Assembly (NCBI RefSeq): GCF_900100945.1
Contig: NZ_FNCG01000001.1
Coordinates: 744,001 to 808,000 of the forward strand
Direction: 5' to 3'
From: Mucilaginibacter gossypii
Lineage (GTDB): Bacteria > Bacteroidota > Bacteroidia > Sphingobacteriales > Sphingobacteriaceae
Length of the DNA: 64,000 bases
Notes under the pieces: model-generated
Databases searched by the model: none
The model's input: only the letters and a program-made list of their open reading frames with translations
What the model was told of the DNA's origin: nothing
Part shown: piece by piece, positions 61,314 through 64,000 of the stretch
Layout of the letters: each line of letters begins with the position of its first letter
How positions within the stretch are numbered: the first letter of the stretch is position 1
Translations under genes and position numbers: made by a program

Positions 61314-61637
61314 ATGAACAGAGCCGACAGGTTGCTCAAGGTATTGGTGCTGCTGCAAACCAGGGATGTGGTTTCTATCGACCTGCTAAAATCACATTTT
61401 CATATCAGTACCCGTACAGCCTACCAAGACCTTGAGTGCCTGAAGCAATTAAAAATAACAGTGACCTTTGAAGCTGAAAAGGGATGTTTGGTTTTAGTTG
61501 CAAGCTGCCTTTCGCCGGATGGTAAAAGTGAGATCATTTCTCAGCCGATGCTGGTTATTCCGCAGGCCATAAAAAATGAGGTACTATTGACTATTCCGCG
61601 TGCGGTAAATGATGATCCTCAAAACTCATCGTCGTAA
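61314..61637 (+). CDS. HTH-only remnant of a WYL/YafY-type regulator
   Basis: The 107-residue protein begins MNRADRLLKVLVLLQTRDVV and continues with STRTAYQDLECLKQL, the HTH_11 domain that opens YafY-type regulators. The WYL ligand domain (normally another 200 residues) is missing. The tail (about 60-107) is short and Pro/Ile-rich, without a clear fold. It may be a truncated gene or a small stand-alone DNA-binding protein. The 185 bases downstream show no WYL remnant. Confidence 0.7.
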   Translation: MNRADRLLKVLVLLQTRDVVSIDLLKSHFHISTRTAYQDLECLKQLKITVTFEAEKGCLVLVASCLSPDGKSEIISQPMLVIPQAIKNEVLLTIPRAVNDDPQNSSS

Positions 61638-61822
61638 TATCTTAGTTTTTCGGCAACTCATAAAAATTTACGCCTTCGCTGTTTTGAGCCAATTTAAAAC
61701 GAGGGAACATCTGATTTTTGCGCAAAAATACGTATGAAAATACCGTATTTTAACGGATTGATATTTGGCCGATTGCTTTGTAAATTGGGGAATATTTTTA
61801 TGCCTGCTAAACCCGCAACCTT

Positions 61823-62878
61823 ATGTTTAATTCCCCAATTATCGATCTTGCGCTCACGCTGTCGTTTACCTATTTTTCGCTCAGCCTAACTGTTAGTACA
61901 GTTCACGAGTATCTGTCTGCCCTGCTCAACAAGCGGGGAGAGTATCTGAAAAATGCTATCGAATGTTTACTATTTGACCAGGACTGGAAAAAAATAGCAG
62001 AGAAGCTTTATAACAATCCGAACATTACATCTTTAAAAAAAGATACAAGCAGCTTGCCATCATATATCCCGGCGGGCAACTTCGCTGCAGCTTTAATGGA
62101 TCAGTTTAAAGGTGATAAAAATATTATCCTTGATATGAATAAGATCCGGGATGTTTTAACAGATGACGGCATAGCAGCACAGGTTGGCATCTCTGCCGGG
62201 ATCAGGAAACTTCTTCTTAATTTTTATGAGCGCGCCCAGGGCGATCTTCAGAGTTTTCAAAAACAGATCGAAACATTTTATAATTCGGCTATGGACAGGG
62301 CCTCGGGAGTTTATAAACGATCATCTCAGCTTATTGTGTTTATTATTTCGGTGGTAATCTGCGCCTCTTTAAATGTTGACACCATAAATATTGTAAACAA
62401 GCTTTGGGGTAACCAGGAAGCATTGAAACATACAGCCGACAATTTACAAACCGTAGTTAAACAAGTAAATGAAAAAGGATATAATCCTAAAACTGATACG
62501 ATAAAGTTTGAAGCCAGCAAAGTAACGGTTATTAAAAACATACCTGCCGATACAAGTAAAAACGCACCTAACGCGAAAAAAGTCGCCCAGCAAATCAGCA
62601 CAGTTAGTACGTTTCTAGTAAGCTCTGGTATCCCTGTGGGTTGGACGGCACAAAACACTCCAGATTTGAAGGGTAAAACATTCTGCCAAAGCCTTTTGTC
62701 GCTTTTAATCAAGATAACTGGTTTATTATTAACAGCTATAGCTTTAATGTTAGGCGCTCCTTTTTGGTTCGATTTGATCAACAAAATTGTAAGTTTACGT
62801 GCGGCAGGCAAAAAGCCTGAAGAAGAAGCAACCACACCAACTAAAAATACCACCGTAACCGTAAAACCAGTAGGCTAA
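61823..62878 (+). CDS. Multi-pass membrane protein of unknown function
   Basis: The 351-residue protein is not recognised. Hydrophobic segments lie at about 7-28, 168-187 and 285-312. A cytoplasmic-looking helical region (30-165) includes HEYLSALLNKRGEYLKNAIE, and a mostly polar loop (about 190-260) includes KTDTIKFEASKVTVIKN. The tail is rich in Thr, Lys and Val. It overlaps the subtilase start by one base (TAATG), so both proteins are made together. It could anchor the protease or be its substrate. Confidence 0.75.
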   Translation: MFNSPIIDLALTLSFTYFSLSLTVSTVHEYLSALLNKRGEYLKNAIECLLFDQDWKKIAEKLYNNPNITSLKKDTSSLPSYIPAGNFAAALMDQFKGDKNIILDMNKIRDVLTDDGIAAQVGISAGIRKLLLNFYERAQGDLQSFQKQIETFYNSAMDRASGVYKRSSQLIVFIISVVICASLNVDTINIVNKLWGNQEALKHTADNLQTVVKQVNEKGYNPKTDTIKFEASKVTVIKNIPADTSKNAPNAKKVAQQISTVSTFLVSSGIPVGWTAQNTPDLKGKTFCQSLLSLLIKITGLLLTAIALMLGAPFWFDLINKIVSLRAAGKKPEEEATTPTKNTTVTVKPVG

Positions 62879-63978
62879 TGCGCATTAAAGTAACCAAGCT
62901 GCTTAATACCAGGGTAGGAGGCGCTCATACAACCTATCAAACCGGTGCTATAAGAGAGCCGGGTGACGAGATAGAAGTAACGGGCACTGTGCAGGGAGAG
63001 GAACTTGACGGAAACAACACCTGGTATAAAGCGAGCGACGATGCTAATAGTCATTATTGGAGCGGCGGGGCCGAACAAATAGATAGTGCCGGTGGCAATT
63101 ATCAGCAATGGATGATTGACTTGAACCTCCCGGAGATTTGGGGCCGGTATGCAGGTACAGGCGTTGGTGTTGCTGTGGTGGACACCGGTATTGCGCCAGG
63201 CATAACAGACCTGTTTTATAATCAGAGTAAGTATTATGTTTATGGAGATAATGTTGAGATAAAAGACAATGCCGGTCATGGTACATTTTGTGCTTCCCTT
63301 GTTGGGCTACGGAATACCAGCGGCAACTATGTCGGTGTGGCTCCGGGCTGTAATTTATTCGCTTGTAAAATATCCGAAAAAAGAACATTTGAAAACACGG
63401 AGAGAGATGCCCAAAGATATGCTGACGCGATTAATTGGTGTGCAAAAAATCCTGATATTCATATAGTTTCAATAAGTTGGTCGTCGGGTATAAGCAATGC
63501 TGCTACTCTAAGTTTAATTCAGGAGGCTATAAACAATGCCGTAGCTAACAATAAAATAATTGTTTGTTCTATCGGAAATTCGATAGTATTTGGAGATACA
63601 AGAAAATATTATCCGGCCTGTTTGAAAAATACAATCGGGGTCGGCATGGTTCCGGATAAGGAGAATGGCTATCCTTGTATAAATGAGTTCCTGTCGCTGG
63701 TGATCAATGGCTCGCAAATAAAATCATATGATCAGAATAACGAATTGATAGCTGATAGCGGGAGTAGTTTTGCGACGGCTATTACATCGGGCATAATTGC
63801 GCTGATGATTCAAAAAATGAATTTTAGTTATTCATTTGCTATGATCACTGAAAAATTGGCGGCTATGACGCAGAAAACAACCTTCATTATAACCGAAGAT
63901 GGAAACCCGCCAGCATCCTTCGATCTTCCACTGCTAAAACCCGAACTTCTATTGAATTTTTTTAACGATATTGTATGA
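62878..63978 (+). CDS. S8 subtilisin-like protease with N-terminal SH3-like domain
   Basis: The 366-residue protein has no signal peptide. Residues 1-68 look like a bacterial SH3-type domain (KLLNTRVGGAHTTY, EPGDEIEVTG, NTWYKASDD). The catalytic domain (about 75-330) has the triad Asp102 (VVDTG), His134 (GHGTF) and Ser297 (GSSFATA), plus the oxyanion Asn234 (IGNS). A propeptide is lacking. It is an active-looking intracellular or peripherally membrane-bound protease. It overlaps the upstream membrane protein gene by one base and is itself overlapped by another ATG, so it is the middle gene of an operon. Confidence 0.88.
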   Translation: MRIKVTKLLNTRVGGAHTTYQTGAIREPGDEIEVTGTVQGEELDGNNTWYKASDDANSHYWSGGAEQIDSAGGNYQQWMIDLNLPEIWGRYAGTGVGVAVVDTGIAPGITDLFYNQSKYYVYGDNVEIKDNAGHGTFCASLVGLRNTSGNYVGVAPGCNLFACKISEKRTFENTERDAQRYADAINWCAKNPDIHIVSISWSSGISNAATLSLIQEAINNAVANNKIIVCSIGNSIVFGDTRKYYPACLKNTIGVGMVPDKENGYPCINEFLSLVINGSQIKSYDQNNELIADSGSSFATAITSGIIALMIQKMNFSYSFAMITEKLAAMTQKTTFIITEDGNPPASFDLPLLKPELLLNFFNDIV

Positions 63979-64000
63979 AATATAAATATGCCTCCCTTTT
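63975..64000 (+). CDS. Start of a third operon gene, 3' partial
   Basis: An ATG at 63975 overlaps the subtilase stop (ATGA), and the frame (MKYKYASL) stays open to the window edge. The opening resembles a membrane or signal sequence start. Too little is present to name it. Confidence 0.4.

Noticed and set aside
62326..62853. 175-codon frame on the minus strand
   Set aside because: It is antisense to the membrane protein gene, which has a one-base overlap with the protease and therefore is the real one.

Overview
The window looks like a chromosomal segment of a Gram-negative Bacteroidota, most likely Sphingobacteriaceae and Mucilaginibacter-like (this assignment is inference). The evidence is SusC/SusD and FecR/ECF-sigma modules, a PorP/SprF protein next to a gliding-motility-type C-terminal-domain protein (type IX secretion), hardly any Shine-Dalgarno sequences, several TTG starts, and -7 boxes of the form TAnnTTTG. 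I saw no rRNA, tRNA, transposase, phage gene or CRISPR array.

Layout. 1-6.1 kb: the 3' part of a membrane-anchored MutS-like ATPase, the cbpA-cbpM chaperone pair, a GNAT acetyltransferase, a HAD hydrolase, a DUF1493-type protein, and a pspC/DUF2851 pair. 6.2-13.1 kb: an MHS-type MFS transporter, an M20 deacetylase close to ArgE, a DUF5916/CBM9-like outer membrane protein and a sensor histidine kinase, whose upstream region carries a perfect-period 96-bp tandem duplication. 14.4-24.4 kb: a nutrient-uptake locus of ECF sigma, FecR anti-sigma, SusC with STN domain, SusD and two accessory lipoproteins, closed by a terminator. 24.4-29.0 kb: an ArsR/MFS efflux pair, a small dimeric-barrel-like protein, an Lrp/AsnC regulator divergent from an SDR-type threonine dehydrogenase, and a second RpoD-like sigma factor.

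29.3-41.7 kb: a GH35 beta-galactosidase with a LacI-type palindrome upstream, a 7TMR-DISM hybrid histidine kinase, a second ECF sigma/FecR operon, an exported RidA protein, a PQQ-type sugar dehydrogenase lipoprotein, a Gly/Asn/Trp-rich secreted protein and a LacI regulator. In the second ECF operon the SusC slot is taken by an unusual STN-domain protein with surface repeats. 41.8-50.3 kb: a TesA-like esterase with a YbbA/YbbP-type ABC system, and a MarR regulator divergent from an asymmetric heterodimeric ABC exporter. 50.5-56.4 kb: an NrtR-like regulator with a degenerate Nudix box and a perfect upstream palindrome, a 640-bp gene-free stretch, then a PKD-rich T9SS-type surface protein and its PorP/SprF partner.

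56.7-64 kb: two small acidic proteins, biosynthetic arginine decarboxylase, a GlxA-type regulator divergent from a DoxX and an RibD/DHFR-like protein, a WYL-type regulator reduced to its HTH, and an operon running off the window end: a multi-pass membrane protein, an SH3-like/subtilisin protease and a third overlapping start codon.

The most unusual items are the STN/surface-repeat protein controlled by its own sigma/anti-sigma pair, the membrane protein-subtilase operon at the right edge, and a series of well-formed palindromes at regulator genes that suggest specific operators.
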